From assembly GCF_017833415.1 (NCBI RefSeq), contig NZ_JAFICC010000013.1:107338-171337 (forward strand): a stretch of DNA of 64,000 nt. Direction: 5' to 3'. Below the pieces are notes generated by a model. It was not told where the DNA came from. It worked only from the letters and a program-made list of their open reading frames with translations, and did not search any database. The stretch comes from Flavobacterium sp. 1355. GTDB taxonomy: Bacteria; Bacteroidota; Bacteroidia; Flavobacteriales; Flavobacteriaceae. Positions 52,852 to 63,121 of the stretch are shown here, one piece after another. The position numbers and the translations under genes are program-made. Each line of letters opens with the position of its first letter. Within the stretch, counting starts at the first letter, position 1.

Positions 52852-55800
52852 CTATTGTTTTGCCCAAGATTTTCCATTCCATTTATATGTTCCCGCAGAT
52901 AAATTGGTGAAATCAGATATTAGATTAGACAATCCAGTAGCTTTCTTTTTTGAATCTTCTTCATTTTGAGCTGTTTTACCAAAATCAAAGTTTAAGTGTG
53001 TAACTTTATTTTCATCATTTTTAAAATAATAATCAGCACCTACAAAGCCAGCGTCCAACATTTCACCTGCAGTAGGGAATTCAGGACTATTGTACCACAT
53101 CAATTTATCAATCAAGGCATCAGCTTCATCTTCCGAATAACCTGCCTCAATTAGCGATACCATTAATATATTTTTCGCTCTTCCTGTACACCAAAGACCT
53201 CCTTGGTCCCTACCATTTCCTGCTTCGTTTGCTATAAAGCTAGCTATAATTTCTTCAACATCTTTTGGTAACTTAACTCTCATACGAATTACCACATCGC
53301 CACTTTTTGCATAATCCATAATAGTTTTTCGTTCATTAATATATCTAGAAAGACCATATTCATTATAATAAGAATCAGGAGACTCTTCTCTTGTCGCTGA
53401 ACCACTCAAATTTCCATATGCTGTATTATGGTATCCTGTAGGTCTTGCCCCTAATGCTGTATGCCCATTAATATAATATGTAGCATGGTTGTACCATGTT
53501 CTTCGTGGTCCAATGTAGTAAATATAGACATCTTTACCATCTGGGTCTACAAACAAATTTGGATTATTTAAAACATAGTTATACGGAGATACTGGTACAT
53601 AATTATCAGCATTCGGGTCAATATTCATCCATCGACCAATTGCAGGGTCATAATTTCTTGCTCCATAGTCATACAAATTCAATTGATTTCCGCCAATACT
53701 CTCGTCCTGCAGTTCTTTCCCATTGTACTTATACTTTTGACCCGTACTATTTCCTTTTCCTAAGACTGTTACTCCATTATAACCTGAATGTTTTAACCCA
53801 AAAGGATAATAATTACTTTCTTCTATAATTTCAGAACTGTAAACCGTACCATCGTTGTTCGAATCACCATAGCTAAGACGAATATTCCCTAAATGATCTT
53901 TGTATTGGTATATATAATTAAAAATCCCTGCATTATGAGCCACATATCCCTCTGGCTGAGGAAAATATTGCAATACATTATTTTCATATTGGTAACCATT
54001 TGAATAATCTGTCGTTATTGTTCCTACCACTTTTCTCTGTTTTACACCGGTGGCATCATACACATAATTAATACTGCCACTTGTCAAAGTTATTTGGTTT
54101 GGAAGATTCAGATAATTATATGTCATAGCTGTTATACCTTTGTTGGCATCAGTTTTCATATTACCATTTGCATCATATGTATATTCTGTAATCGTATTAC
54201 TTCCGTTTTTAAAACCTTCATTGTTTGCTGTATTATCTTCAACTTTTTGTAACCTATTTCCGGAATCGTAACTATATGTCAGGTTGTCAATTGTTCCAAA
54301 AGTAGCACTTCCGGGAATAGTATTCCCATTTCTGAATAATGTTTTTATATTACCGTTTTTATCATACGTTGGATTTTCATTATAGAATCCAAGATTATCT
54401 TCGGCAGAAGTGATTCGATTTAAAGCATCATAGCCATAATTATAATTTCTTATAGAACTGTCAGTATTTGCTGTTCTCCAAAATGTTTGGCTAATGTTAC
54501 CATTATATAAGGGTGTACCTACTGATGGGAGATCATAATTAATCTTAAAAGCAAACAAATCTGTACCTATCACATTTACATCGTTTATTGTTTTTAGCCA
54601 TCCTCTTATGTTATAACTGTAATCTACATTTTGTAAACGATTTTGACTTGTTTTTCCTCCTACTGATTTGTTTACCAATTGTCCCAGATCATCATAACAA
54701 TTGAATACAATAACTTCTTCAGGCTGTGAGTTTATTTTTTGTTTTTGTGTTAAGAATCTTCCCATATGATCATAAACAAATTGGTCTATAACAGTTGTTG
54801 TAACCATTGCCTTTGTATGAGTACTTGTTGTCTCTGTTACCTGTCCCGTAAAATCAAGCTTACTTTTTAGTGCATTTGTAATTTCGAGATAGTCATTATA
54901 ATTGTAACTATAAATTGGTCTGCCTTTAGTATCGTAATAAATTATATTGGTAATCCATTTAGTTGTTCCTAAAACTCTCACCTTACTTCCTGTTGGCAAT
55001 CCTTTTACACTGTTTACTGGCACAATGCCATAAGAAATAACAGCTGATGGTAATGGTCCTACTAGATCAAAACTATAATTGTCATAATAATTAATAATAT
55101 TCAAATTAAAATTATTGTTAGGAAAAGCAGTATTGCTATAATATGCGGTCATATCACCAATAATTGTAGCACCTTGCAGTTGTTCTGACGTAACTGCTAT
55201 ACTACCATTCGCCAAATCCTGTACTGCTTTACGATTTAAGGCACTCGTATATTCCCCTGTATAAACAGGCCTGTTTAAAGCATCGTATTTGGTTAAAAGC
55301 CATTTATTAACTGATCTAAGGTTACTGTCCTGAATTAAAATTGGCCTATCTAACTTATCATAGATGATATATTCCCATTCTTTACCAGGAAGTTTTTTCT
55401 CTACTAAGCGGTTACGGTAATCATATTTATAACGGTAGCATAATAAGTTGAGTGTCGTGTCATCAAAAGCTCCATTTGCTAAAGGTGGTAATACATAACA
55501 TAGGTTTCCATATTCATCATATACATAATAGGTATCATGAGGATCCTGGTTATTATAAGTTCTTTTTAAAACTAGATTTCCGTCTTTATCTTTAAATTCT
55601 TCAGTTGTTTTATCTAAACCTGATACCCAATTTTCATCTTTTGTGATTGTTTTATAGAGCTGCCCAACGCCATAAGCAGTTGTTTGTGTTATAGATGTCT
55701 CATAAAGACCTAAATCAGGCAGACGATCAGCACTCACAGCAATAAATAGTTTTACTTCTCCTGAAGTATTGGTTCGATAATTTAACTTAATTTCATGGCC

Positions 55801-56904
55801 TAAAGTTGATTGTGTTTTCCAATTATTTCCAGGGGAAGCTTGTTTAAGTATACGATTTAATGGAGAAACTTCAAAGGATTTTTCACTAAAAGGATTTAAA
55901 GTATTTTCATATTTGGGCGTATTGTAATAACTTAATGTATTTGCGACGGCATTGGTTTGTATTAAACCATCAGTACTCGATATTGCGTAAGGCAGATAAT
56001 CCTGAGATTGTCTGCCATAATTATCATATCCTATGTGTGTTATAATATCGCTGAATTCAAATCCTTTGATTATTCCGGAGATACTCGCTTGATTACCATC
56101 AATCTTTTGTAACAAAGGATTATAGAAATACTGACTTACTCCAAGATCAGTTGAGTAATATAAATAACTTCTGAAATAGGCATCTGTAGTTGTGCTACCC
56201 CATTTGAAGTCAGTTCCATTTAATACTTTATTACCAGCCATATCATAAACACCACTTACACCCGAATAACCTCCTGCATAAGTTGCCGGATGGATCATAC
56301 CCACCATTAGATACCATGTATCTAAAGCTGGCAAATTACCATACCAAAAATAAGGATTGGAATTAGCGCTGCCATCAAGATTTACCACATTTTGTGTACC
56401 GTGATAAGTGATTCCATTTTGTCCTCCTGTCCGTTTTACCCAAACAGCATATTGATACGCTTGGGTTTTATCAACCGGAATTAAAGATGTATTCCATCCA
56501 CCATCTGCGTCACTTGCTGCATCATTGATACATCTCCATAATCTGTCAATTTTACCAAACGGATTCTGTCCATTTATTCTAATATTTTCTGTCAATCCTC
56601 CATTTTGTGTAAAAAAGGAGATCACACTGTTTCCTAAAACCCAGTTATTATTCCAATCTAATAAATTTGTATTTACTTTATTAGGACCTTTATTGATACC
56701 AATAGTCTGCTTTGGGCGACCTAAGCCATCAAAATAAGTTATATTTTTTTGTATGTCCGTTTTAGGCAACAAATTATAGTCACTGCTCTGCACTGCCTTT
56801 TGTGGAGTTTCAGAATAAACAAAATTTTCATCACTAAACTGCTGTGCTCCGACACTTATAGTACTTAATATGAATAGAAATAATATATATAGATGTTTTT
56901 TCAT
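52852..56904 (-). CDS. RHS-repeat protein with a divergent C-terminal tail
   Basis: The 1350-residue protein has a signal peptide (1-20, ending SVGAQ), a DUF6443-type N-terminal region (from about residue 52, YFDGLGRPKQTIG) and many YD/RHS repeats (such as GYDALNRITSAEDNLG, YDANGNMKTDANK). The RHS core ends at about residue 1125 with YGARNYDPAIGRWMNIDP and NPNLFVDPDGKD. The 225-residue tail after that (1126-1350) is unrelated and contains NGHTALGARP (His1148) and GGLWCTGRAKNIL (Cys1239), a His-then-Cys order. An extra domain at about residues 75-282 is inserted into the N-terminal region. Exported RHS proteins of this sort are polymorphic toxins; the tail would be the toxin. Confidence 0.85.
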   Translation of the reverse strand: MKKHLYILFLFILSTISVGAQQFSDENFVYSETPQKAVQSSDYNLLPKTDIQKNITYFDGLGRPKQTIGINKGPNKVNTNLLDWNNNWVLGNSVISFFTQNGGLTENIRINGQNPFGKIDRLWRCINDAASDADGGWNTSLIPVDKTQAYQYAVWVKRTGGQNGITYHGTQNVVNLDGSANSNPYFWYGNLPALDTWYLMVGMIHPATYAGGYSGVSGVYDMAGNKVLNGTDFKWGSTTTDAYFRSYLYYSTDLGVSQYFYNPLLQKIDGNQASISGIIKGFEFSDIITHIGYDNYGRQSQDYLPYAISSTDGLIQTNAVANTLSYYNTPKYENTLNPFSEKSFEVSPLNRILKQASPGNNWKTQSTLGHEIKLNYRTNTSGEVKLFIAVSADRLPDLGLYETSITQTTAYGVGQLYKTITKDENWVSGLDKTTEEFKDKDGNLVLKRTYNNQDPHDTYYVYDEYGNLCYVLPPLANGAFDDTTLNLLCYRYKYDYRNRLVEKKLPGKEWEYIIYDKLDRPILIQDSNLRSVNKWLLTKYDALNRPVYTGEYTSALNRKAVQDLANGSIAVTSEQLQGATIIGDMTAYYSNTAFPNNNFNLNIINYYDNYSFDLVGPLPSAVISYGIVPVNSVKGLPTGSKVRVLGTTKWITNIIYYDTKGRPIYSYNYNDYLEITNALKSKLDFTGQVTETTSTHTKAMVTTTVIDQFVYDHMGRFLTQKQKINSQPEEVIVFNCYDDLGQLVNKSVGGKTSQNRLQNVDYSYNIRGWLKTINDVNVIGTDLFAFKINYDLPSVGTPLYNGNISQTFWRTANTDSSIRNYNYGYDALNRITSAEDNLGFYNENPTYDKNGNIKTLFRNGNTIPGSATFGTIDNLTYSYDSGNRLQKVEDNTANNEGFKNGSNTITEYTYDANGNMKTDANKGITAMTYNYLNLPNQITLTSGSINYVYDATGVKQRKVVGTITTDYSNGYQYENNVLQYFPQPEGYVAHNAGIFNYIYQYKDHLGNIRLSYGDSNNDGTVYSSEIIEESNYYPFGLKHSGYNGVTVLGKGNSTGQKYKYNGKELQDESIGGNQLNLYDYGARNYDPAIGRWMNIDPNADNYVPVSPYNYVLNNPNLFVDPDGKDVYIYYIGPRRTWYNHATYYINGHTALGARPTGYHNTAYGNLSGSATREESPDSYYNEYGLSRYINERKTIMDYAKSGDVVIRMRVKLPKDVEEIIASFIANEAGNGRDQGGLWCTGRAKNILMVSLIEAGYSEDEADALIDKLMWYNSPEFPTAGEMLDAGFVGADYYFKNDENKVTHLNFDFGKTAQNEEDSKKKATGLSNLISDFTNLSAGTYKWNGKSWAKQ
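56059..56682 (-). other. Inserted domain in the RHS protein
   Basis: About 208 residues (75-282) interrupt the DUF6443-like N-terminus of the RHS protein between IGINKG and the ITHIGYDNYGRQ segment that normally follow closely. The insert has alternating aromatic and polar residues, such as QYAVWVKRTGGQNG and YFRSYLYYSTD, consistent with a carbohydrate-binding-like beta-sandwich. The identity is inferred. Confidence 0.55.
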
Positions 56905-56968
56905 TTTATGATTTTAAATGTTTTTTTACTCTGGTTTAATAACAAATTGATAAATAAATTTTTGATTA

Positions 56969-59900
56969 TCAATTATTTGCTGTTGACCAGTAAGTCAAAC
57001 CTCCTCCCGGATATAAAGAATAAGCTAAAATCATTTGAGAGCCTGTAGCTCCCCCATAACTTCCAGATGCGGGAACAGTTGAACCACTAGTAACCATAAC
57101 ATAATTATTGGATATAAAATTTTGTCCATATTGCGTAAAAGCAGCTCCTGCACCTATAGTAGTTCCGTTTATATTAACATAGCCACTTCCTGAGCCCGAT
57201 GATGCTGAAGCAGACTGAACTACAGTGTAAACATAAAGTGTGTGAATTAAAGTATTTACTATGATACCGTTTAGTCCCGCTCCTCCATTGGCAGGATATA
57301 CACCAGAAGTTTTATAAAATCCTAACATCGCCGAGCTCGTCGTCATTGTAACAGGAGAAGACAAAACACCATCACCAGTTGTATTATAAGCGAGAATCTG
57401 AATAGAATAGGCTGTTGCAGCTGCTAATCCTGATAAAGATCCAGTAGTATTGCTAACATTAGCCGTAAATACTCCGTTTTTATATATTTTATATCCGATT
57501 GCCCCGGCAACCGCAGACCAGGAAAAATTTAGAGATGAAATTCCTGAACTAACAAAGTTAAGCCCTGTTGGGACCGCAGGCAAAGTTAACATTGATACTG
57601 TAGGTGAAAAGTCACTATTGCTATTCTCAGTGTACGCTCTTACCTGAACATTATAAGATGTTGAAGCTGTCAGCCCGGTCAAAGAGCCTGTATTAGTTGG
57701 TGCGGAAACAGAGCTAATATAAACATTATCCTTATAAATTTTATATCCTGTAGCTCCTGTGACAGCTGTCCAATAAAAGCCTACCGAAGTAGATGTAGCA
57801 TTATTAAATACCAATCCTAGTGGCGCTGTAGGAGCTGTAGCCATTGAAACAAGAGAAGAAAATGCACCTTCTCCTGAAGCATTAGCCGCCTTTACCTGTA
57901 TACCATATGTTGTTGCAGCAGTCAGCCCTGATAAAGAGCCTATGGTTATTGGTGCTGCAACACTGTTAACATAACTTCCATTTTTATAAATTCTATATTC
58001 CGTAGCTCCTGAAACAGAAGACCATATAAGACTTAATGACGAAGTATTATAATTTGTTAAGCCAAGAGAGGTTGGTGCTGCTACTATTGTTGACATTAAC
58101 TTAGGAGAAGATAAGTCGCCATTGCCAGATGCATTGTAGGCAAGAATCTGAATATTATAACTGGTTCCGATCGTCAAGCCTGATAAATTTCCCGTAGTTG
58201 TTGTCACTGAAGTATTATATACTCCATCCTTGTATATTTTATATCCAACAGCTCCTGAAACTGGTGTCCATGAGAAGTTTAATGATGAAACAGTAGCACT
58301 AGTCAAAGTTAATCCTTTAGGTGCTGATGGTGCTGTACTCATAGAAACAGTTGCTGAGTAAGCTCCATCACCTGAAGCATTTGTAGCTACTATTTGAATA
58401 CTATAGTTTGTTGAGGCCAATAATCCCGATATAACCCCTGAAGATTCGGGACTGGTTACAGAACTCACATATACACCATCTCTATATATTTTATAACTCG
58501 TAGCCCCTGTTACAGCTGTCCACGAAAAATTTAATGAGGTCGAGGTAGCACTTGTAAAGACAAGTCCTGTAGGAGCTGACGGCAATGTGGTCATAGTAAC
58601 AGCACCAGATAACGGGCCATCTCCTGAAGCATTTGTAGCCAGTATCTGAACACTGTAAAATGTTGAAGCTGTTAATCCTGATAAAGACCCTACAGTTGTT
58701 GATGCATTGACACTGCTCACATAAGTTCCGTCTTTGTAAATTTTATAGCCCGTAGCTCCTGCAACAGTTGTCCATGTGAAGCTTATTGAGGTCGAGGTAG
58801 AGCTTGTAAAGACAAGTCCTGTAGGAGCTGACGGCAATGTACTCATATAAACGGAGCTAGATAAAGAGCCATCTCCCGAAGCATTTGTAGCCAATATCTG
58901 AACACCGTAAGATGTTGAAGCTGTTAGTCCTGATAAAGATCCTATAGTTGCTGGAGCAGCAACACTGCTAACATAAGTTCCATCTTTATAAACTTTATAA
59001 CTGGTAGCACCTGAAACCGCTGTCCATGAAAAATTTATTGACGAAGCCGTGGCACTATTAAAGACTAATCCTAAAGGTGTTGATGGTAATGTAGTCATAG
59101 AAACAGAAGCTGATAAACTACTATCATCTATACCATTAGTAGCTAAAACCTGAATAGAATAAACTGTTGAAGCAGTCAGTCCTGATACTGAACCTGTAGT
59201 TACAGGAGCATTAACTGTACTTGAATAAATACCATTTTTATAAATCTTATATGCCGTAGATCCCGTAACAGCTGTCCATGAAAAGTTTACTGACGAAGCT
59301 GTAGCACCTATAAATGTTAATCCTGTTGGTGCCGGAATAATTAATATACAGGTACCATTTGCATTAACAAAATTTTGTCCATGTGCTGTTACCTCTGTAT
59401 TTGCTTGATTATCTGCATCTGCTTGCGAGATTGTTGAAGCATATATTCCAGCTGGAACAGTATAGGTATAAGTCGATCCTTTATAACCCACAGCACAGGA
59501 TTGTTTTGTAAAAGTGGTACTCTTAAAAGCATTTTTATAAATCATTTGTACGCCCGATCCTATTGTACAATCCGTTTGTTGTCCTATAAAATTATAACAA
59601 TACCTCTGCAGGACATTTAAATCCTTGTCTTTTATGAATTGTAATCTATTTAAATTATCATAACTATAGGTTGTTTTATTTCCTTTAGGATCAGTTATTG
59701 TACTTACTCCAATCAGTGGTAAATAAGTATAAGTAGTAACCAAAGCCAATGGAAGAGCAGCTCTTAGATTATCTAAAGCTGTTAATAATTGTGCTTCCGT
59801 ACCAGTATTAGAGGCTGTTTGGACAGCAGTGATTAAACTGGGCGTAATATTACTATATTGCGAATTTTCAATTTTAGCAATAGGATATTGTCCATTATAT

Positions 59901-62900
59901 CCCCATATATAAGAATTGTAATCAGATTCTTTCGAAACCTCTGTCAGGTTAAAAAAACTGTCATAGGAATTATAACTAATCTTTTGTTCTAGTGGACTGG
60001 AGCCTTTTGCATTTTTGTATTTACTCAAGGTAAAGATGTTTGGAATTGCCGGATTGTTTGAACCACTTCTAAAGAAATATTCGAACTCTTCGTTTGAAAC
60101 TACAATATTATTTTTCTTTGTTTGTTTTGATAGTACCGGTGAAAGAACATTTTTATCTGCCATCAAAAGAGCTGTATTATTTAAAGAGTTACTAGGAAAA
60201 TCTTTAGGATACATGCTTAAAGTTTCAATAAGGTCATTTTTACTATTGTTTGACTTGCTGTATGTCATTTGATTATAAGCATTATAAGTATAATCTGTTC
60301 TTATCGTTACAGATTCCGAACCGTAATATGTTTTCTCTGTACTTACAAGAAGTGGCGAGTAAGAACCTCTTATCGGATAGACACCAACTGTGTAATTGGC
60401 ATAAACCCCATACATATTGCCGGATGTGTAATACTTTTTCTCACGGAGTATGCATTTCATTCCACTGAAACAATTTAGCTTAACAAATCCATAACCATTC
60501 GATATTTCTTTCAGTAAATTATTATCTTTATCATAAATTTCCTGCTTACTGAGTAATCCATTATCTTTATCATTTTGAATAATAGGCATACGAAGCTCTG
60601 CATAAAATCCCTGTACCGTACTGCCTATCTCAGGATTATTGACGAAATATTCTCTAATTCTACCATTTTGTTCAACAGCGTTTGCATTATCAAAATTAAT
60701 ATTCGATTCATCGACACTATCATAACCGACAAATCGTCCCTGCCCATTACCAGAAGGAGCTGTAAAGTTTCTGGAGTTTAAAATTAATTTATATCCTATA
60801 GATTGATTAACCTGTATATTGATCCATCCATAATTTGGTATCCAAACTTTATTAAAATAGTTCATTCCTCCCATCAATTTTCCGCCTTGATAAGAATAGC
60901 TTTTTTTTGTAGCCTTTGTATAGTACTGCGAATAATTGATAATTTCCTTTACCCTGATTCCAGCGCCAACACTCTCTGTTTCCAAAATTGGTTTATAATC
61001 ATTATAGGAAATATTAAAAGTTGCCTGACTTGAATTTGTCGTACTAGAACCATTGTTTCCACAACCTCCACTTACCATAAAATATGCAATACCTTCAGAT
61101 AAATTATAGGTAATGTTTGATGAAAATTCATCAGCATTTACATTAACTGTTTTCCCTATTTTACCACCTTCATTATCCACATAAGTATTATAAAGTTGTG
61201 GATTTGACGGATTTTCGTCAAGAAAATCTAAGTCAACAGCAAGAACATATTTTAGACCGTAAGAATTTAAATGTGCATTATAAGAAACATTGTTTTTTAT
61301 ATAGTCCATTAATTCCTTTTTAAAATGAATGACTTTAAAAAAACAACTTGAGTAAGCCTCAGGATATGTCGGATAACATCCTATTGTACTAAGCATTCCT
61401 GAAACTTTAAAGATTGTATTTCCCCCTTCTATCAAAACAACCTGATCCAAATTTAATGACGTATTTTGTACGGTTGATAATCTAAAACTTTTTGGAATTC
61501 CCTGGTTTACACTTGGGACTTTAATATTTGAAAATGAGTTTAATTCATAATCAAAAGTGGTAAAACCGCCCGTAGGATATGTTATTTTGTTTAAAACAGC
61601 CGCTTTTGCATATTGAAGTACACTACTATTAACATTATCTTTATAAGCATAATATTGTATCTGTTCTCTGGCAATATTAAATTTATAAATATCAATAAAA
61701 TTCGAATTATTGGTCAATACACCATTGTAATTTCCCCAATAGTCCTTTGCATATGAAGTTTTTTTCGGTAATGCTTCAGTATTATAGTCAAAAACATAAG
61801 GATTCTGCCCTGCTTCTTTAACAGACAATAATCTTAATCGGTGTGTGAGCTCCTGAGGCGTTTTAATCGTTGAAATAGAACTAGTTAAAAAGGAATCAGA
61901 ATTGGTTCCCGATGTGTGACCAATAAAATAATCATAACTAAAATCAAATTTTTTAATTATACTTCCGCCTGCTGTTTTACGCAATTCAATATTATCTAAT
62001 TTTTTTGATCCGACTAAATCAATTCTGTCCGAATAATTAAATAATAATACACCATTAGTAAATGTTATTTTATTTAGATAAGAATAAGCCTGACTAGTAT
62101 AAGAATAACTGGTAAATGTGTCACTCATTTCATTTGGAAATGGTGTAGATCCCATTTGTGCATCATAAAAAACCTTAGATTGTGAAACACTTGGGTAATT
62201 TTTAATTGGATTTGTAGTCGTATAATCTAAATATACAGTATCTCCTTTATTTGTAACTATTTGTGTAAGCTGATATGCTCGAGATGAAACAGTACCAGCT
62301 ATATCCGGAGCTATTGTTGAAGCCCCCTGAGGCCAAGCTTCTTGTTGTGAGGTGTTTTGATCAATTATTGTTTGTTCTTTTAAAGTAAAAGTAAAAACAT
62401 GCCCATCCGGAACTAAAATAGCAAAGTTGGTAGGAGCATCTACACCATTATAATTAAAAGCGGTGATTCTAACTTTATTATCAGTAAGACTTTCAAATTT
62501 ATTGTTTTTCCAATCTAGAATAAATTTTCCTGAATATCCGGGAACAGTAAAACTAAAAATATCAGGCTGAAAATCTTTTTGACCAACAACTAAAGTATTA
62601 ACATAGTTATTATCTCCAAAAAGATATGCAGTTGGTGTTTCTCCTGTACCTGGAGGCGTACCACTAAGACCAAGCAAAAAAATATCACAATTACTTACAA
62701 CAGAGCTACCTGAAGCAGGACATGAACCATTACATTGCACATCAATAATATTAGCAAAATTTGGCATGGTACGATTCCTTGTTAGTGATGCAAAATCATC
62801 AAATCCTTCTACTTGCTGTATGATACTCCAGCTTGCGTTTAATGTCCAGCCCAAACCTGTAGATCCTGCTTCCTCCTCGACTTTGAATCCATTAGAATGA

Positions 62901-63121
62901 TAATTTAGTTTAATGGGAATAGTAAGTCCTTTGGGTTCAAGATTATAAATAGGTATTGAAATTTCAGGGACGCCCGTATACTTACTAACTGGTGTTTCAG
63001 TAAATTTTAAAAATTCAAAACTTTTAGGGCTTGTAGGCACTAATGTTGGCAATTTATTCGATTCATTTATCTGGCCTAAACATAATAGTGGGAAGAAAAA
63101 AAAGAAAAAGAGTTGCTTCAT
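56969..63121 (-). CDS. Very large exported YD/DUF5977 protein with Fn3 repeats
   Basis: The protein has 2050 residues from the ATG at 63121; the frame is open to a TTG at 63142. A signal peptide (about 1-16) is followed by about 1000 residues of the Bacteroidetes RHS N-terminal type, with ISIPIYNLEPKGLTIPIKLN and GLGWTLNASW. A YD segment lies near residues 1140-1180 (GNKTTYSYDNLNRLQ), then a DUF5977-like part near 1195-1250 (QADADNQANTEVTAHGQNF). Eight fibronectin-III repeats (about 1261-1929) and a 120-residue glycine- and serine-rich tail end the protein. No type IX secretion tail is seen. It is the first gene of the island, 65 bases upstream of the RHS gene, and is probably co-transcribed. 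It may form part of a shell or delivery partner for the RHS protein, or a surface adhesin. Confidence 0.85.
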   Translation of the reverse strand: MKQLFFFFFFPLLCLGQINESNKLPTLVPTSPKSFEFLKFTETPVSKYTGVPEISIPIYNLEPKGLTIPIKLNYHSNGFKVEEEAGSTGLGWTLNASWSIIQQVEGFDDFASLTRNRTMPNFANIIDVQCNGSCPASGSSVVSNCDIFLLGLSGTPPGTGETPTAYLFGDNNYVNTLVVGQKDFQPDIFSFTVPGYSGKFILDWKNNKFESLTDNKVRITAFNYNGVDAPTNFAILVPDGHVFTFTLKEQTIIDQNTSQQEAWPQGASTIAPDIAGTVSSRAYQLTQIVTNKGDTVYLDYTTTNPIKNYPSVSQSKVFYDAQMGSTPFPNEMSDTFTSYSYTSQAYSYLNKITFTNGVLLFNYSDRIDLVGSKKLDNIELRKTAGGSIIKKFDFSYDYFIGHTSGTNSDSFLTSSISTIKTPQELTHRLRLLSVKEAGQNPYVFDYNTEALPKKTSYAKDYWGNYNGVLTNNSNFIDIYKFNIAREQIQYYAYKDNVNSSVLQYAKAAVLNKITYPTGGFTTFDYELNSFSNIKVPSVNQGIPKSFRLSTVQNTSLNLDQVVLIEGGNTIFKVSGMLSTIGCYPTYPEAYSSCFFKVIHFKKELMDYIKNNVSYNAHLNSYGLKYVLAVDLDFLDENPSNPQLYNTYVDNEGGKIGKTVNVNADEFSSNITYNLSEGIAYFMVSGGCGNNGSSTTNSSQATFNISYNDYKPILETESVGAGIRVKEIINYSQYYTKATKKSYSYQGGKLMGGMNYFNKVWIPNYGWINIQVNQSIGYKLILNSRNFTAPSGNGQGRFVGYDSVDESNINFDNANAVEQNGRIREYFVNNPEIGSTVQGFYAELRMPIIQNDKDNGLLSKQEIYDKDNNLLKEISNGYGFVKLNCFSGMKCILREKKYYTSGNMYGVYANYTVGVYPIRGSYSPLLVSTEKTYYGSESVTIRTDYTYNAYNQMTYSKSNNSKNDLIETLSMYPKDFPSNSLNNTALLMADKNVLSPVLSKQTKKNNIVVSNEEFEYFFRSGSNNPAIPNIFTLSKYKNAKGSSPLEQKISYNSYDSFFNLTEVSKESDYNSYIWGYNGQYPIAKIENSQYSNITPSLITAVQTASNTGTEAQLLTALDNLRAALPLALVTTYTYLPLIGVSTITDPKGNKTTYSYDNLNRLQFIKDKDLNVLQRYCYNFIGQQTDCTIGSGVQMIYKNAFKSTTFTKQSCAVGYKGSTYTYTVPAGIYASTISQADADNQANTEVTAHGQNFVNANGTCILIIPAPTGLTFIGATASSVNFSWTAVTGSTAYKIYKNGIYSSTVNAPVTTGSVSGLTASTVYSIQVLATNGIDDSSLSASVSMTTLPSTPLGLVFNSATASSINFSWTAVSGATSYKVYKDGTYVSSVAAPATIGSLSGLTASTSYGVQILATNASGDGSLSSSVYMSTLPSAPTGLVFTSSTSTSISFTWTTVAGATGYKIYKDGTYVSSVNASTTVGSLSGLTASTFYSVQILATNASGDGPLSGAVTMTTLPSAPTGLVFTSATSTSLNFSWTAVTGATSYKIYRDGVYVSSVTSPESSGVISGLLASTNYSIQIVATNASGDGAYSATVSMSTAPSAPKGLTLTSATVSSLNFSWTPVSGAVGYKIYKDGVYNTSVTTTTGNLSGLTIGTSYNIQILAYNASGNGDLSSPKLMSTIVAAPTSLGLTNYNTSSLSLIWSSVSGATEYRIYKNGSYVNSVAAPITIGSLSGLTAATTYGIQVKAANASGEGAFSSLVSMATAPTAPLGLVFNNATSTSVGFYWTAVTGATGYKIYKDNVYISSVSAPTNTGSLTGLTASTSYNVQVRAYTENSNSDFSPTVSMLTLPAVPTGLNFVSSGISSLNFSWSAVAGAIGYKIYKNGVFTANVSNTTGSLSGLAAATAYSIQILAYNTTGDGVLSSPVTMTTSSAMLGFYKTSGVYPANGGAGLNGIIVNTLIHTLYVYTVVQSASASSGSGSGYVNINGTTIGAGAAFTQYGQNFISNNYVMVTSGSTVPASGSYGGATGSQMILAYSLYPGGGLTYWSTANN
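57335..59340 (-). repeat. Eight tandem fibronectin-III repeats of about 84 residues
   Basis: Each repeat reads like (A/S)APTGL..., NFSWTAVTGA, YKIYKDG.Y, GLSGLTAST.Y and ATNASGDG, with a period near 252 bases. Repeats two to four are nearly identical at some points: 58536-58588 and 58788-58840 match in 51 of 53 bases at exactly 252 spacing. This indicates recent duplication and makes the region prone to change in copy number. Confidence 0.9.
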
